From Ceratothoa steindachneri (taxonomy: Eukaryota > Arthropoda > Malacostraca > Isopoda > Cymothoidae): 64,000 nt of DNA. Below are positions 10,790-23,499 of the stretch, piece after piece. The notes beneath the pieces were generated by a model, which searched no databases, had not been told where the DNA came from, and worked only from the letters and a program-made list of their open reading frames with translations. The translations under genes were made by a program, and so were the position numbers. How positions within the stretch are numbered: position 1 is the first letter of the stretch; each line of letters starts with the position of its first letter. The DNA is taken from the NCBI GenBank assembly GCA_963969495.1, contig OZ018335.1:85914354-85978353 (forward strand), in the 5' to 3' direction.

Positions 10790-11765
10790 TTGACTACTAG
10801 ACTTAAGTTCTTATCCTACTTAACTGAATTCAGCCAATGCTCATCCATCTCATAGCTAAATTCCATATTATCTCTTCCTACATCAATATCTTGGCATATT
10901 GTTAAGATTAAAATCTCCTGCCATTTCTGAGACCAAGATAATAACTCATTTAACTTACTCTGCACTTTAAAGGTTCCCATAACTTCTTTGAGCAAAAATA
11001 GACACTTTGCTATTTACAGCCCCCCCCAAGATTACAAAATTAAACTAGGAATAATGAACTGATCCCTGAGGTACACCACTGATAACCTCCCTCCACGGCG
11101 ACCTCAGCCCATTCAATGCAACTCTATGTTTCCTGTCTTTCAGCCATTCACATTCCAATTTCAATCTTTATCACATATCTCCTGCATTCTTAATTTGTAA
11201 ACTAGTCTCCTATGTGGAACCTTATCAAAAGCTTTGCTATCATCTAAGTAAATTACATGAATATTCTCTCCTTTATCTAATTATTTAGTTTCATAATTCA
11301 TAAAATCCAGCAAATTTGTTAAACGAGATCTACCTCTTCTAAACCCATTTATGAATCTAACACTCTCTAGATGGTCAGAAATTCCCTATTTAACTATCTT
11401 CTCAAGGATTTTACAAACTATAGAAGTTAAGCTTACCGGTCTAAAGTTATTTAGGTCCTCTTTAATTCTCTTTCGAAACATTGGCACTACATTTGCTAAT
11501 TTACAATCGTTAGGCATTTATCCAAACTCTTGTGATCTAGTATATATCTTCTCAAAAGCTGCTGTAATACTATCTACGCCTTTTTTGAGTAGCCTAGAAT
11601 GAATTTTGTCTGGGCCAGATGAGTTACTAGAATTTAATTTGATTATAAACGCTTTAATTATTTCCCTGTTCACATTAATGGTATTCAACACTCCTTCCCT
11701 TGACCTAGAATTATCATCAATTAATCTATCTGGATTCTCTTCTGTAAATCATTAAAACCTAGTGA
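10790..11765 (-). mobile_element. CR1-like LINE, copy B (RT fragment)
   Basis: A second copy of the RT region, same orientation as copy A and immediately beside it. Matching stretches include the plus-strand words CAAAAGCTTTGCTA (copy A about 9311, copy B about 11228), GGATTTTACAAACTATAGAA and TGTCTGGGCCAGATGAGTTA. Copy B keeps a segment near 11240-11285 that copy A lacks, and has lost the FADD box region (about 10990-11020). It therefore comes from a separate insertion or an old duplication, not from a recent tandem copy. No open frame remains. Confidence 0.8.
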
Positions 11766-12936
11766 ATATATATTTAATTGGATTTTTGAATCCGTAGGAG
11801 ACTTGGATAATGTATAGAAAAAGAAAAACAGACTAGTCTTTCCAGGAGAAAAATGACAATATGCATAATATTGTAACAGCAAAATAGAAAGTAGGCAAAC
11901 ATCTAAAGTACAGTAAGGCAAATGATTTGATTAAGCAAACACTCTTAATGTATGGTTCGAAATAAAATAAAGTATTTTGATGACATCTCTAATTATTCTC
12001 TACATAAAACGTTGATAAAATACAATGTAAATACAATCATATTCACAAACAAACAACTGTGTTCTCTTTTATTATTTAAAACCCTCTCACCTTTGTTGTT
12101 TGTTTCCCTCTATGTTAGATAGGTGCGGCTAAGGACGGCTGGATTTAAAGACAAGGAACGGACTCGTGACGCCAATTATATTAATGTGAATCACGAACGA
12201 ATCAAGAGGGATGAATTTATCTTACTCATAATAATGATGTTACTCCTTTATGAGAATTCTCTTATGTATACAAACCTCCAATAAAGGGGCGTTACCTACC
12301 TATCTTTAATCAGAGGGCGAGGCGAAAATTTAAGGTCAAGGAAGGTTCGGTTGTTCCTTTGTTGAGACTGCTGGGCGGTCTCAAAGTAGGTGTTTGTTTC
12401 AATGTAGACACATTTGGCCGTATCCGGCTTGGCATCGATAGCCAGGTGATAGCAAAGTTGATTTTGTCGTTTCGCAGGTCCACGTCATCTTTAACTGGTT
12501 AAACCGGACTCCGTTTCGGCTTCCTCATTATCTTGTATTAAATTTTTTCGGATCGCAGATGTTTGGTCCCGTGAGAAATTCAAACAATTCTCTTGCCTTC
12601 TTACACTCAAGTTTTCCTTAATACATGTACGATTGTGATTTAACATTATATATAAATGTTTCGCTTTATTCTACATCAAGTCAATATTATTACATAACAG
12701 ATTATTCCAGTATTTAATATGTACGCCTAATTTCAAGATTTTATAGGTCCAACAGGGTGCTCATTTGTGAGGTTCTTCGTTGAGCCAACCTCATCTGGCA
12801 ATTCGTGCGTCGCTACAAGTCTACAATTTATGGAGAATCTTTTGTGTATCAATTTGTAAAATCAGGCTCATACATATACAGCATATATATACTCGTATAG
12901 GTAAAATCACGAGAAGGAACACGTGAATACGTCTAA
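11766..12936. other. No recognisable feature
   Basis: Mixed AT-rich sequence with a slightly GC-richer patch at 12110-12500. No protein motif, RNA gene or clear repeat seen. Confidence 0.4.
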
Positions 12937-13100
12937 ATATTTGGTTATACGATGTAGGGAAAAAGAAAGATTGATTGGAGCTAGTACTTTCGTTATCTAA
13001 ATATTTTCGAACACAGACTGAGTTTGAAAATTTAAAGATAAAGAAAGTACTAGCTCCAATCAATCTTTCTCTTTCCCTACGTAGTATAACCAAATATATA
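12937..13100. repeat. Long inverted repeat (hairpin), MITE-like
   Basis: The left arm starts ATATTTGGTTATAC and contains GATTGATTGGAGCTAGTACT (about 12970-12990). The right arm carries the reverse complement and ends GTATAACCAAATAT. The arms are about 75 nt each, pair with a few mismatches and are separated by only about ten bases around 13012-13022, so nearly the whole 164 bp can fold on itself. The ends lie in AT-rich sequence that could hold TA duplications. There is no coding capacity. It fits a foldback MITE, and a small-RNA precursor is possible. Confidence 0.75.
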
Positions 13101-14019
13101 TATAATATTGAATAAGATGGACGCACGCGTTTATGCGACTAAATCCTGTAATCGTTCTTTATATTGTTGTAATAGTGTCCTAGGAGTAATACTTCGATGG
13201 CAGAGGGGGTCTGGCACCCTTATTTTGTCGCAAAGAGACAATATTTCAACCCAATTCTGCAACCTAAGGATTCTTCCACGACGCCATCTTGAAATGGTAT
13301 CATTTGGACTAAGTTGCACTCGCTCGCGTGTTTAACGATTTATTTGCGATACATTGCCTTTTTTCTCCCAACACAATGTGATTTTCATTATGCAAACCCT
13401 GTGTATGGTGGTGTTTTAACCTTCGTGATGTACTCATTTGTGTAGATATATATAAACTTATTAACTTCTTTTTTAACATAAGCTTATACAGAAATGCCGT
13501 CCTAAACTGAAATTACACTTAATGAACAATTTCATTCTAGTTGCGATTGAAAATTTTTTCGCGAGGTAATAAAAAGTGCCTGAATTGATGTTCAGGATTA
13601 AAAATGCTACATTGGGGGATTTTTCACAAATGCACACCTCACCTCGGAGACATACTCGTGGGTTGTGTATTGGTTTGTTTGTAATAAACTGACATAATGA
13701 AATCTACGAACAGCTACAAATCCAGGTCAGAACCTCGGTATATTTGTTTATTTATTCAAGAGAGGTTATAATTCATTTTTTCTTAATTCGCTGGGAAAAA
13801 ATAGGCGGCCACGGAAAAGTACTGGAAGTAGACCAGACCGAATTTAGGCTATCAAAGTAAAACGTAGGTGTGTTATCAAAGGTCTTTCGATTTGCGGTGG
13901 GTTTGAACGTGAATCGAAAAGCGCTTTCATGGTATTGGTAAACCAAAAGAATTTAGAAACTCTGAAGAGAGTAATCAAAAAGTGTATTTGAGGTGAGGCT
14001 AAGAACAGTGCACTGTTAC
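13101..14019. other. No recognisable feature
   Basis: Two overlapping short frames at 13108-13335 on opposite strands show no family motif. Nothing else is supportable. Confidence 0.4.
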
Positions 14020-15040
14020 CATACCAACTCTCAGAACTTAGTACATCCCAAAACAGTATCTTGAACGTTAGTGGAGGGATGCGAGAAGCCGCATCCCGAA
14101 GTATAGGAGAAAAGAAGACCATTCTGATTGGTATCTCGCAACCGCACACTTTTAGCGGAAATTATTTAGTTAAAGGGGCGGGTCGTAGAGTCAAGGTCGA
14201 TTCAAACCTAGAGCGTATGAAATTAATAAAAACTGAGTGCGATAGGGCTCTGGGTTGAGAGAAACTGTTTATAGATAAATACTTTATTATATACAAACAT
14301 AAGGGATATACTTAATTTTACAATGGATACACAGCAGAAAATTTAGAGGTGGGGGAGATACGGAAGTAAAAAATTAAGGCCACGCAGACTCTGGGTATAA
14401 CGGGACTCGATAAATCTCGTTCACTGGACGTACAAAAGAACTCTTGAGGAAAAACGGGTAGGCTTAGTTCCCAGGGAGACTCACGTAAATTGGATGGGCT
14501 GGGCCCTGGAGACGATTGGGGTTTGCGCTGTCTGATTATAAACACTTTGTTTAACCTTGCTGATGATGAGCGAGGGAGTACGCTAGGCAAAGAAGGAGCT
14601 GACCCGAGGTTGATAGAGGTTTGTCTCTTGATTACTGTCTATCTGACGAAAATCCTTGTCTTCGGCTGCGAACGAGACAGACTGGAGGGCGGCTCGTCAC
14701 TTCACGGGGATGGCGGTCACGGGATGGTGGGTGCTAAGACGGGGTCTGCACGATACTGCTATCCCCAACTGTACTGAACTATGGTGGCCTCAGCGAAATT
14801 GTATCGCCCGTTGCGTCGAAAGGTGGCGGGCCTTATTAGACGGGGCGCATCCTGCGTTGATTCTCTCGGTCGCGCGGAGTTTCCGATCTGTTTTGAACTC
14901 GCCCTGCACCGAACGCTCTCGTTTTCTGTGCCGAAACAAAGTGCACCAGTTCCCAGGCGCTGTATGTACACATGCGATTTTTGGTCTCTTTCTGACTGAG
15001 CGCCTACATGATTTTCTTCTGTTCGCTGCTGTGAGATAGG
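14020..15040. other. GC-rich island, unclassified; possible decayed LTR
   Basis: Clearly richer in G and C than the flanks, especially 14640-14980. Overlapping frames on both strands (up to 127 codons at 14656-15039) reflect base composition rather than a protein, since none shows a motif and the strands mirror each other. At 14255-14320 an AT-rich piece contains ACTTTATTATATACAAACAT, comparable in position to the AT-rich end of other LTR-like islands in this window. I could not find terminal repeats. Confidence 0.3.
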
Positions 15041-16488
15041 TAAGTTTGTTTAGGCTATGGAAGAAAAAGTGAAATTCGTTCGTTCTCTAAAAGTTGTACA
15101 GTCAGGGCGAAAAGATTTGAGACTAATATAATTTTTCATATAAGAAAATTGATAAAATTAATCAAATGTTCCATGCTTTTAGTATATTTCTATTATAATT
15201 TAAGATAAAATATAGAAAAATCTAGAGCCCAAACCCATTTTAATAATAAATAATCAATTAATAATAAATAATAATTTTTGAATGCCGTGAATATTTACAA
15301 TGACGTCTCTTGCTCTTCATAAGAGATTTACTTCGTTTTTGCCCTGGAGACCAAATTTGTGATAATATCTTGATTGATATTGCTCCCTCAACTGTCCACA
15401 ATTGCAAGTCTTATGTTTACCAAGCACTAGTATGATTATTCCCCACAAATTCATTATTGTGTTCAAATCTGACGAATACCAAGTACAAGAACCAAAGAGT
15501 TTATGTTAGTTACAGCACCTTTGTTATTGCGTTTTTTTTGTAAGAGGGTTGACAGCCTAATGAAAAATCCAGTTATAATCCCCAAATTTGCCTTTAACTG
15601 TTGGGAAAAGGTGCTGAAGAGACATATTTTAGTACTATATTGAGTTCATCAAAATTTTCCTGTGGAAAATTGTTAGTGCTTCAGTTTCCGAAGATAAAAA
15701 GCAGCCCCCAAAATGGAGGGTATTCGGATGCAAGAAACATTTGTCGAAACGTCTCCGCCTTACTATTGTGCTGAGGCATTCATACCTGTTTTTTTCCAAT
15801 CTGGACCAAACTAGGTACTGAATGTAACTCGATCTTTGAGCTTATGACCTTATCAGTAGGCGATCCTTGCGCACATTTGAAGGTCTTGGACGTCCATAAG
15901 CCTTCTTCACGGCGTGTAACCTCTCATTTTATACTCAATAATAGTCCGTAAGATGGAGCTCATTGATGCAATAACCCTAAACCATATCTCTTTGTATTTC
16001 AGGCTACATTGGTGCACAGCAACAATGGTTACACATTTTCTTTGGAAAGAACTATTTATAAAATACAAAAAGATTAGAATATTTTTTTTCAAAATAATTA
16101 AGATATAGATTAAAATTACACATCATTTGTTTCACCCATATTTGTGATCATTTTAGCCTATCGAACTAAGAGCAATATTTCCTGGATTGAAACGCACCTC
16201 TTAGAGAAACAAAACTAGAGCTCGATTTTAATTGAGCAAAGGAATGCATTTTTATTTTTTATTTTGGAAATGCGACTTTTTAATAATCTTACAGTAATTT
16301 AAATATATAGTACAAGAGAAAGAGAAATTTGACGTACCTTTGCAATGAGACAAGAAATAGGATTTCTCAAGGCAAGGGAAAGGGACATTGGAAGAACATA
16401 AGGGTCATAGAGAGAGCAAAGTACGCCACAATGAATGTATTCAATACTTGAAAGACAAAAATATCGCCATGGAAAATTACTTTGAACA
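15041..16488. other. AT-rich, no recognisable feature
   Basis: Low-complexity AATAAT-type repeats at 15240-15285. No coding or RNA signal that I can support. Confidence 0.45.
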
Positions 16489-16489
16489 T

Positions 16490-16563
16490 TCCTGGCCGGG
16501 TTTCAAACCCGGGTCTGCTGATTACTCTAGTAAACAACCAAATTGCTTACGAGACTAGCGTAG
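16490..16563 (-). repeat. tRNA-like sequence, probable SINE head
   Basis: On the minus strand TAAGCAATTTGG (16549-16538) resembles the polymerase III A box. About 30 nt further, GGGTTTGAAACCC (16510-16498) matches the B box and makes a five-pair T arm (CCGGG / CCCGG) with a seven-base loop. The region that should form the acceptor stem does not pair, so this is not a working tRNA gene. A tRNA-derived SINE or tRNA pseudogene is the best reading. The body of the SINE would extend to lower coordinates, but I cannot mark its end. Confidence 0.5.
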
Positions 16564-18425
16564 AAATTTACAACAAATGTTAGGTCGCTGATACTGAAGA
16601 TCATGGTTAAAATTGTTTGTTAGCTTCACTTTTTAAAATACACCTATCTGTCACAACAGGTTTGAACAGGCTTGCAGCAATATGTTTTACCACACTCACG
16701 GTCTCACTCTTCTTCTGTATTGTTCCAGCAGTCATAGAAAGTCATTTTTCTGTGCAAGTTTTCCTTTTCAGGTGAAATGCAAGTGATTTTCTTACCAAAG
16801 CGCACAAGTTTTTTAAATGAAAACTATAATCAGTGCTGGTTGCGACGATTAGCTGGAATGCTAGGTATATAATGGATTTGAGCAATAAATAGTGAAGGAA
16901 TATAAAGACAGCAAAGTAAATGAATGGAAGGAAGCTTTATTAGCCCAATATTTAACTATCAAAAGGTAATATAAGTTATGTGAAAGAATGCGATTTAAAG
17001 GAGTTGAAAGTTTTTAAGCTAGCGCGGGCAGCGGGCGCTTGGTTTAAGACCAAGTGACCTAGACCTTTTGTTTGTGTCCTAGAAAGGTCACTAGAAGAGG
17101 TTGCCGCCTTACACTGAAATCTCTAAGCGGACATAAAATGCCGCTGCTGTTGTACCGAAGAAACAGCATAGGGAGAAGTGGCCTCAATAATATCTACAGA
17201 AGAAAGATGGCATACGATATATGAATCAGTTGTGCTGGTGGAAAAGACGACAGTTTCAAGAAATCAGTTTGAAGATGGCCGAGATAGTATTTTTTATGCT
17301 TGGGGAAGAAAATGATGACGATCACTAAGTGAAAGAAAAAGATAAAGTGTCAACAAGATATGATAGAGAGAGGAAATGAAATTTCATATGGCTATAGCTT
17401 TCAGGCCGTCTTAGTATTTTAAAAATATTCTCGTAGTCAAATACGTTCAATAACCTGAAAAGGATACTTTTGTCATCTCCTTTCTTTCTACAGCGGAGTA
17501 TTTATTAAGGAATATGTTTTTAGGGAGAAATCCTGATTGGAATCTCTCGGCCATGTGAAAGACGGTCCTCTATCATAAGGTTAATGCGACAACAACTGTT
17601 TGGGGAAAAGGCTACTTGCATAATTTTACCAGAATTTAATTGTTTGCATTGCTTGTGTCATGAATTTATAGTGCGCGCTCTTTTTTTCTCATCAAAATAA
17701 GGTTGATGAAGTCAGTACCATCTGTAATAGGGTTATTATAACGACGAGTTGATTCTCCTATTGTTTACTATAAAACGTTTTCTGTTAGCACAATCAAATA
17801 TTTAATAAATAAATATATATGAAAATGAGTATTTCTCCCTTTCATATAATAACAATTGCCATAATAATCACAAGATTTTGCTCATTTGGTGTTTTCCATT
17901 TGAATAGCGCTTTCTATTCTAAACTTTTCAAACCATATTAGATTAAAAAAACTTGGATTTTCTGCTCATTATTATTTTCTAAATAATGTGCATCAAATAT
18001 CTATCTCGGTCATTGATCCGCAATGTGGGGTGTGTAGGTACGATCCAAGAATATTCTTTTGACAATATTCATAAGCCCTGAAGCACACTAATAGCTTGGG
18101 TATGGAAAGATAGTATTTCTTGGTACTCTCTCAATCAATTTTGATGTTACTTTTTCCAGCCGGTCAGCACAATATGAAAACACTATTATTATGTTTTTAT
18201 TATGCTGTGTTACGTACTTAAATTTTGTATTCAGATTGTTTTGGGGTGAGCCACATTAATTGCTTTTGAATGGAGTTAGCGTATCTAGACATATTTTGGA
18301 GAAAACGAATGCTAATTATACACATGAAAGAAACCTTGCGTATATATTTAACAGAAAAACATAATTAAAATACACGATTGGTGGAAATAATGAATTATTT
18401 ACCTACATAAGCTCTATTTCGAGGG
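16564..18425. other. No gene seen; small hairpins near 17039-17093
   Basis: Two adjacent stem-loops can be drawn: CTTGGTTTAAGACCAAG (17039-17055) and a pair GTGACCT/AGGTCAC (about 17055-17093). The rest is AT-rich with no coding motif. Confidence 0.35.
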
Positions 18426-18429
18426 ATGA

Positions 18430-19400
18430 ATTCCAAAACCCGATCATGCATGGAATCTGTCAATTACTAATAGTAGTAGATCGAACTACCTTTGCTGCAG
18501 CTTTGATGGTTGTCATAAAACCTTTTGGCTAAAATTGACGTCCATCGGCATAAACATCATGTCTAATGATCGAACGCAAATTTTCGATTTGGTTGAGTTC
18601 CGGATAGGATGGCGGTCACTTGTCAGCTTATTTGCCGTAAGAGCCTAGGAACTCTAGGGTAGCTCAAGCAGAGTTGGATAGAACTTATTCCTTAATGAAA
18701 ATTATAGTCCTTAGAAGTAATAACGGTATGTCATGTTACCAGAGATATAAGACCTCTTTTAAGAGATTGCAGTAGGCGGATGCTGTCAATTTAAACTCAT
18801 CAAGCACCCTGCATAGTTCCCTATGGTCTGTGTCCCATTATACCTACCCACAACATGAGTCCTCACTGGTGTTGTCGCCACAACATTTTCCTAACTATTT
18901 TCCTAGCCGTAAGGTCCTTCTAGGCTAGCCTTGGTCTATGCAATTAAGAGTACGTAACTCATGTCCAAATTCATTTACTTCCGGGTCCAGTTAAGCCTCA
19001 AAAACTTGGCACGTTGGCTTTAAAGTAGGCAGTTTTATCAGATCTTGCACGGAAGCCATGGTTCCTATGATAGGGTTTATGGTTGTCTGGGTACAAGGGG
19101 ATGATCAGCACAAGTGAAAAAGTCTTCGCTGATTTGTCCGGGGTTCAACGTAACGCCGGTTAATATTCCTCAAATCCTTCGCTGACACACTTTCGAAGGT
19201 CCCAAATCGAATTTCAACTTCCTTAGCCAAGGGTTCTTAAGAAATCCTTTGACTCTTTTGACATACGAACTATCTTCCTCGCGTTAACATGACCTGATAC
19301 GCCTCGACCACTTTCCTTGATGTTGAAAGACTTCTTCATCGTTAAGATCTCTGCGACATCCCATTGTTCTTAAAGAAGATAGAGGCTATTATCATGGTTC
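18430..19400 (-). pseudogene. Decayed Tc1-like transposase
   Basis: On the minus strand, near 19390-19200, after MGCRRDLNDEEV, the frames read GFLKNPWLRKLKFDLGPSKV, the recognition-domain and linker type of Tc1-like transposases. At the other end, 18620-18430 reads SYPELNQIENLRSIIRHDVY and then IKAAAKVVRSTTISN, the third catalytic block of Tc1-like enzymes (SPDLNPIENLW...). The Asp of that block is Glu (codon 18598-18600), which is itself the catalytic residue in DD34E members. The middle is shredded by stops and frameshifts. I did not find terminal inverted repeats. Confidence 0.65.
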
Positions 19401-19439
19401 TTCCAATTAACGAAGAATCTTGTAATAATAATTGAAGGA

Positions 19440-22400
19440 CGAAACACACCATAATAAAGACAGAACATTAGCGTTGCCATATTGTGTAGACTAGCTAGAA
19501 AAAGTTTCATCAAAATTGATTAGGTTGAGAATCGAGAAATCCGAACTTTCACAACCCAGTTATTATCGTGGTTCAGGATTTATATGTTTTGTTAAGAATT
19601 TTGCTAAATGGCAATATGGCACCCAACAATTGTTGGACGTGGGATACAAATTAGTATATTAGGTGATATAGCTAAGTCGTTTAAACTTACTTGTCGTTAG
19701 CATATGTGTTAGGTTGTGATTAACATCGAATAGTCTGTTTTATTTATAGAAAAGAATTGGCCCAGACACAAGGTTCTTTCGAAACTAAATTTATTTATTT
19801 GTACTCAATAATTAAATTTACAATGTTACAAATAGTTAGCATTTTTGTAATTTCTTTTCAACTAGCGTAGGACATACGTTTTTTTGGAAAATTATAGTTG
19901 AGCCTGGGAGAAAAAAGCTTGAGTAAGAGAGATATAGATTGTTAAGAAAGCTACCCGAAGTTTGCTACAGCCAACGCCAGTCTTCGCCAAGTTGACTATA
20001 ACTTTTCCTTTTGCAAATGAGTAACCACATATAATGAGGCTTAACTTAGTTTGACTAAAACGCGCTATCTCTACTCACATTGCGATTGACCTTTTGCTAA
20101 AACTCTGACCGAATTTCGCTTTTTTTAACTTAGCTCGCGTCTGGCCTCTTGATAACATATTTTGATATTTTTAGATTTGGCTAAGGGAAATCTATTGTTA
20201 TTTTTTATGTATTTTCCTACAAGCGGTGCCTCGTGCACATATGTTGACGGTTACACATTGTACTTGGAGGAGTGACACATCATCCCTATCCTACTGCCGA
20301 ACCTAGTCTGAAATTAAATTGAAACGCCCTGTGTTTTTTCTTTTACAGGATGGTCATAAATTTGGGGGGAATTATAATTTATAGCTAGATATAATATGCA
20401 CAGGGGTGAGTGTGGCCACCTTGAAGTCAACACCATTTTCCTTTTTGCGCAAGATGCTTTGGTAGCTCCTTCTTACAATTTACCTTGGCCGGTAGTTAAT
20501 ACTGCAGGCTAGGCGTCAACTAGGCTTATTCAACTCATCCCTTCACAGAACCAGAAGGAAGGGGTCATCTCCTCTTTCCTTGATCCGCTGGATAGGGGCT
20601 ATTTAATAGGCCTGCTCTATCACAATCTTTTTTTGCTTCTATCCCTTTATCTTGCTTTCCATCATGATCCTCCGAAAGGAAATGTCAGGTATAGGATGTA
20701 AACCATGCTGCAGCTGACATTTCAGGAGGGATTTCTTGCCGCAAGGAGGAACACTCCCAGATCCTTTTCCTCTCGGCTCCAATATATTTACCAGGATCTC
20801 GCCTTCTTCACTTCTTATACAGATCTCCTTTTATAAACTCTGCGAGAAATGCCCTGTATGGATTACAGTTGAGAAACAAAAATAAAAAGTAATGGAATTT
20901 GAGGTTGAAAAACCCCTAAAGTAGAAAGCGTTCAATTTCTTCATAAAATTTCTCACTTATATTAGAATAATTGAATTCGTATTATACTAAATTCGCATGA
21001 TTAAATTGGCTTATCAAAGAACATTAAATTAAAAAAGCATAATTAAATTATTTTATCTAAATTAGCATTGAATTAAGTTAGCATTGTGATTTCCTGGCGG
21101 GACTTTGAACAGCTGGCGCAAAGTTGTACCAGCTACGATATTGGCGCTCGCTCTTCGCTGGTATCGGTTACTTCTTTCCGTGCGGTTTCTTCTGTAGCTC
21201 TAGACTTCCTAGGCATTGCCCTAAGCTGGGTGGAAGTTTGAAGCGGTGAAAGGTTTTTTTTCATTTATAATGTATCATTGCAAGATGTATGAAATAGAAG
21301 CACTTTTGGAGAGATGTGGAGAAGCAATTGTTTTATCGTCAAACTAAATTGGAAGTATTTAGGACGATATATTAAATATATGAGGCATGAAGAGCCATAA
21401 CCCATTTTGGAGATTTTTACGATTATTGTTTTTGATTCATATCATCCCACTGACAAATAAAACCATCCTAGTGAAAAGCACATAAAGTTATTAGCTCACA
21501 ACCAACAAACAATGTAATTAAAGAAGTTTGATCATAATTACTAATAAAAACCTTATTGACAACGAAAAAATTGGATGTGTATATTTCTTTTCTTATCCTT
21601 AGTTATGAGTATTAAGCAATTTATTGTCCGGAATTTTATTGTGAATGAGCTTATTTGGGCGTTGATCCCTTATTTTCCCAACCCCAATGACCTGCACACA
21701 CACATATACATGTAAATATCACAAATCGTAAGTCTTTCCCATTTGGTTTCCATGCTTTTCCGGCAGATCTGGTCAATGGCTTTGTGCTGCGTTTTGTATT
21801 TCATTTTAAGTGAAAAAGCATTAAGAGAGTAAGAATCAGAGAGATTGTAAGGAGATATCTGTAAAAAATAAGGTAAAGCTAGATGTAGTGAAATTGTGTG
21901 GAAGACATATAGTAGAAATTCCTCATTCAAGCAGTGAAGCCATGAAAATAAACCTCGTTGTCGCAGCATTGATGGCACTCTATCATTCAGACGTCAGCCG
22001 CACTAAGCTTTATAATATTACACATGATATTCCTTTGCAAGTACGGAAAATACGCACCCTGGCCATGGGCAGGCGTGACGGGTTGGAGGATGATCGGCAA
22101 CTATCTTTCTAATTTAGCCACCTGGTAAGAAGTTAGGTGGGAAAAAGCTGAGCTTGTACAAAATTCAGACAAAGAGTAGAATAGCTCTAAATGACAACCC
22201 TTTTGCGAAGCAATGGAGTGCGATTGACTACCGATTTGATCGAAAACAACTCGCACAAAAACTTCCCAGCAGAAATTGTTGCCAGTTTTAAACTAATCAT
22301 GGAATAGCTAAGTCTAGCACTGACCTCTCATATATAGAGATGAACAATAAACGACTAATATATCTCTACCCATCGACTTTATATTTGCTCGGGTAACAGT

Positions 22401-23490
22401 TTTAAAGTCACGTTGCCTTCCCCATACGATAGCCTTTTACGGTTTCAGAGCCTTAGGCCATGATTTTCCTTCCTTTTGAGGAATAGAATTACTGCATTGG
22501 TGCCATTAATTAACTGAAACATTTCAGCTAGTAACAAGGGTTAGCCAAGCCATGGAATCCTGGATAAAAATGCTAAGGATATAATCAAGGAACATTAAAA
22601 GACTGCAAGTTTCTTTTATCACTTAAATTCATCTTTTTATGGGGATATTAGTAGTATTGTAAATGGTACAGGCGGATGTAGTATTTCCTTACGCCGCAAG
22701 GACTTGCAGATTCAGCACATAAAGACCTTCACAGCAGCAAATCTGCCCCTACTTTTCGCGTCCCTTTCCGTGACCGGCAATTAGGCATAAGTGTAATACT
22801 TAATGCAACGTACAGGGAATAAATTGTAGTTGAGTTAAAGCAAATTTAACAAATAATTTTATTTATTCTAACCGCTTCATCATTTATATCTACTGAAATT
22901 GTTTGCCTAATCTATCATTTTATTTTACTTTTTTGCTACCCATTTGTTTCTAAGATATTCAGCTCCTCTGATATGTCACCCAAGCCTCATGAATAAGCAC
23001 TTTGCAAACCTAAATAGTCACCACGATTTATTGGCTAACTTTAACTATATATTCCAAATAATATTTGTTTTCAAACTCCTTGCTCACATATATTCCTTTT
23101 TTACTACGAATCTAGTTCACTACTATTGGTATAAAAGCTTCGCAATTTAATATATGGGGAATATCAGGATAGATAACCAATAGTTATTCTCTTGTGGTTC
23201 TGCTCATGTAAGTCAATTTAATTGCATTTCGTTTATTTTGTATTTTCTCAAATACGAATTACAAATTTTGTGTTATATCAGTTAGATACAAAGTTATTGT
23301 ATGCATGAATAACAAGGCCAGCTACAGCAGAATTGGGTGCAGTACAAATCCGTTGTCTCTGACTTTGATTTATGTCAAGTTAATCCTGTCGCTTGATAGA
23401 GTGAATAAGGTCATTCTATCGTTAAACTCTATGCAAGGTGACCTTTTCGATTAAAATATAAATAGATTTTTAAAATAAATTTTTTTAGGT
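19440..23490. other. No gene seen; possible transposon ends near 20320-20360
   Basis: AT-rich. At 20330-20338 GCCCTGTG and at 20346-20358 TACAGGATGGTCA look like two outward-facing Tc1/mariner-type ends side by side, but I found no partners. A 10-bp inverted repeat (GAAATGTCAG / CTGACATTTC) lies at about 20679-20727. The frame at 21888-22112 shows no family motif. Confidence 0.3.
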
Positions 23491-23499
23491 TTTGTAGAA

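Noticed and set aside
14656..15039. Open frame of 127 codons in a GC-rich island as a gene
   Set aside because: Both strands are open here, no motif is present, and GC-rich DNA has few stops by composition alone.
16490..16563. Functional tRNA gene
   Set aside because: The acceptor stem does not pair and the D and anticodon arms are poor; only the A and B boxes and T arm are tRNA-like.
20320..20360. A transposon delimited by the two CAGG-type ends
   Set aside because: The ends face away from each other and only about 10 bases separate them; no matching partners were found on either side.
21888..22112. Possible small host gene
   Set aside because: 74 codons, no family resemblance, no supporting splice or promoter signal.
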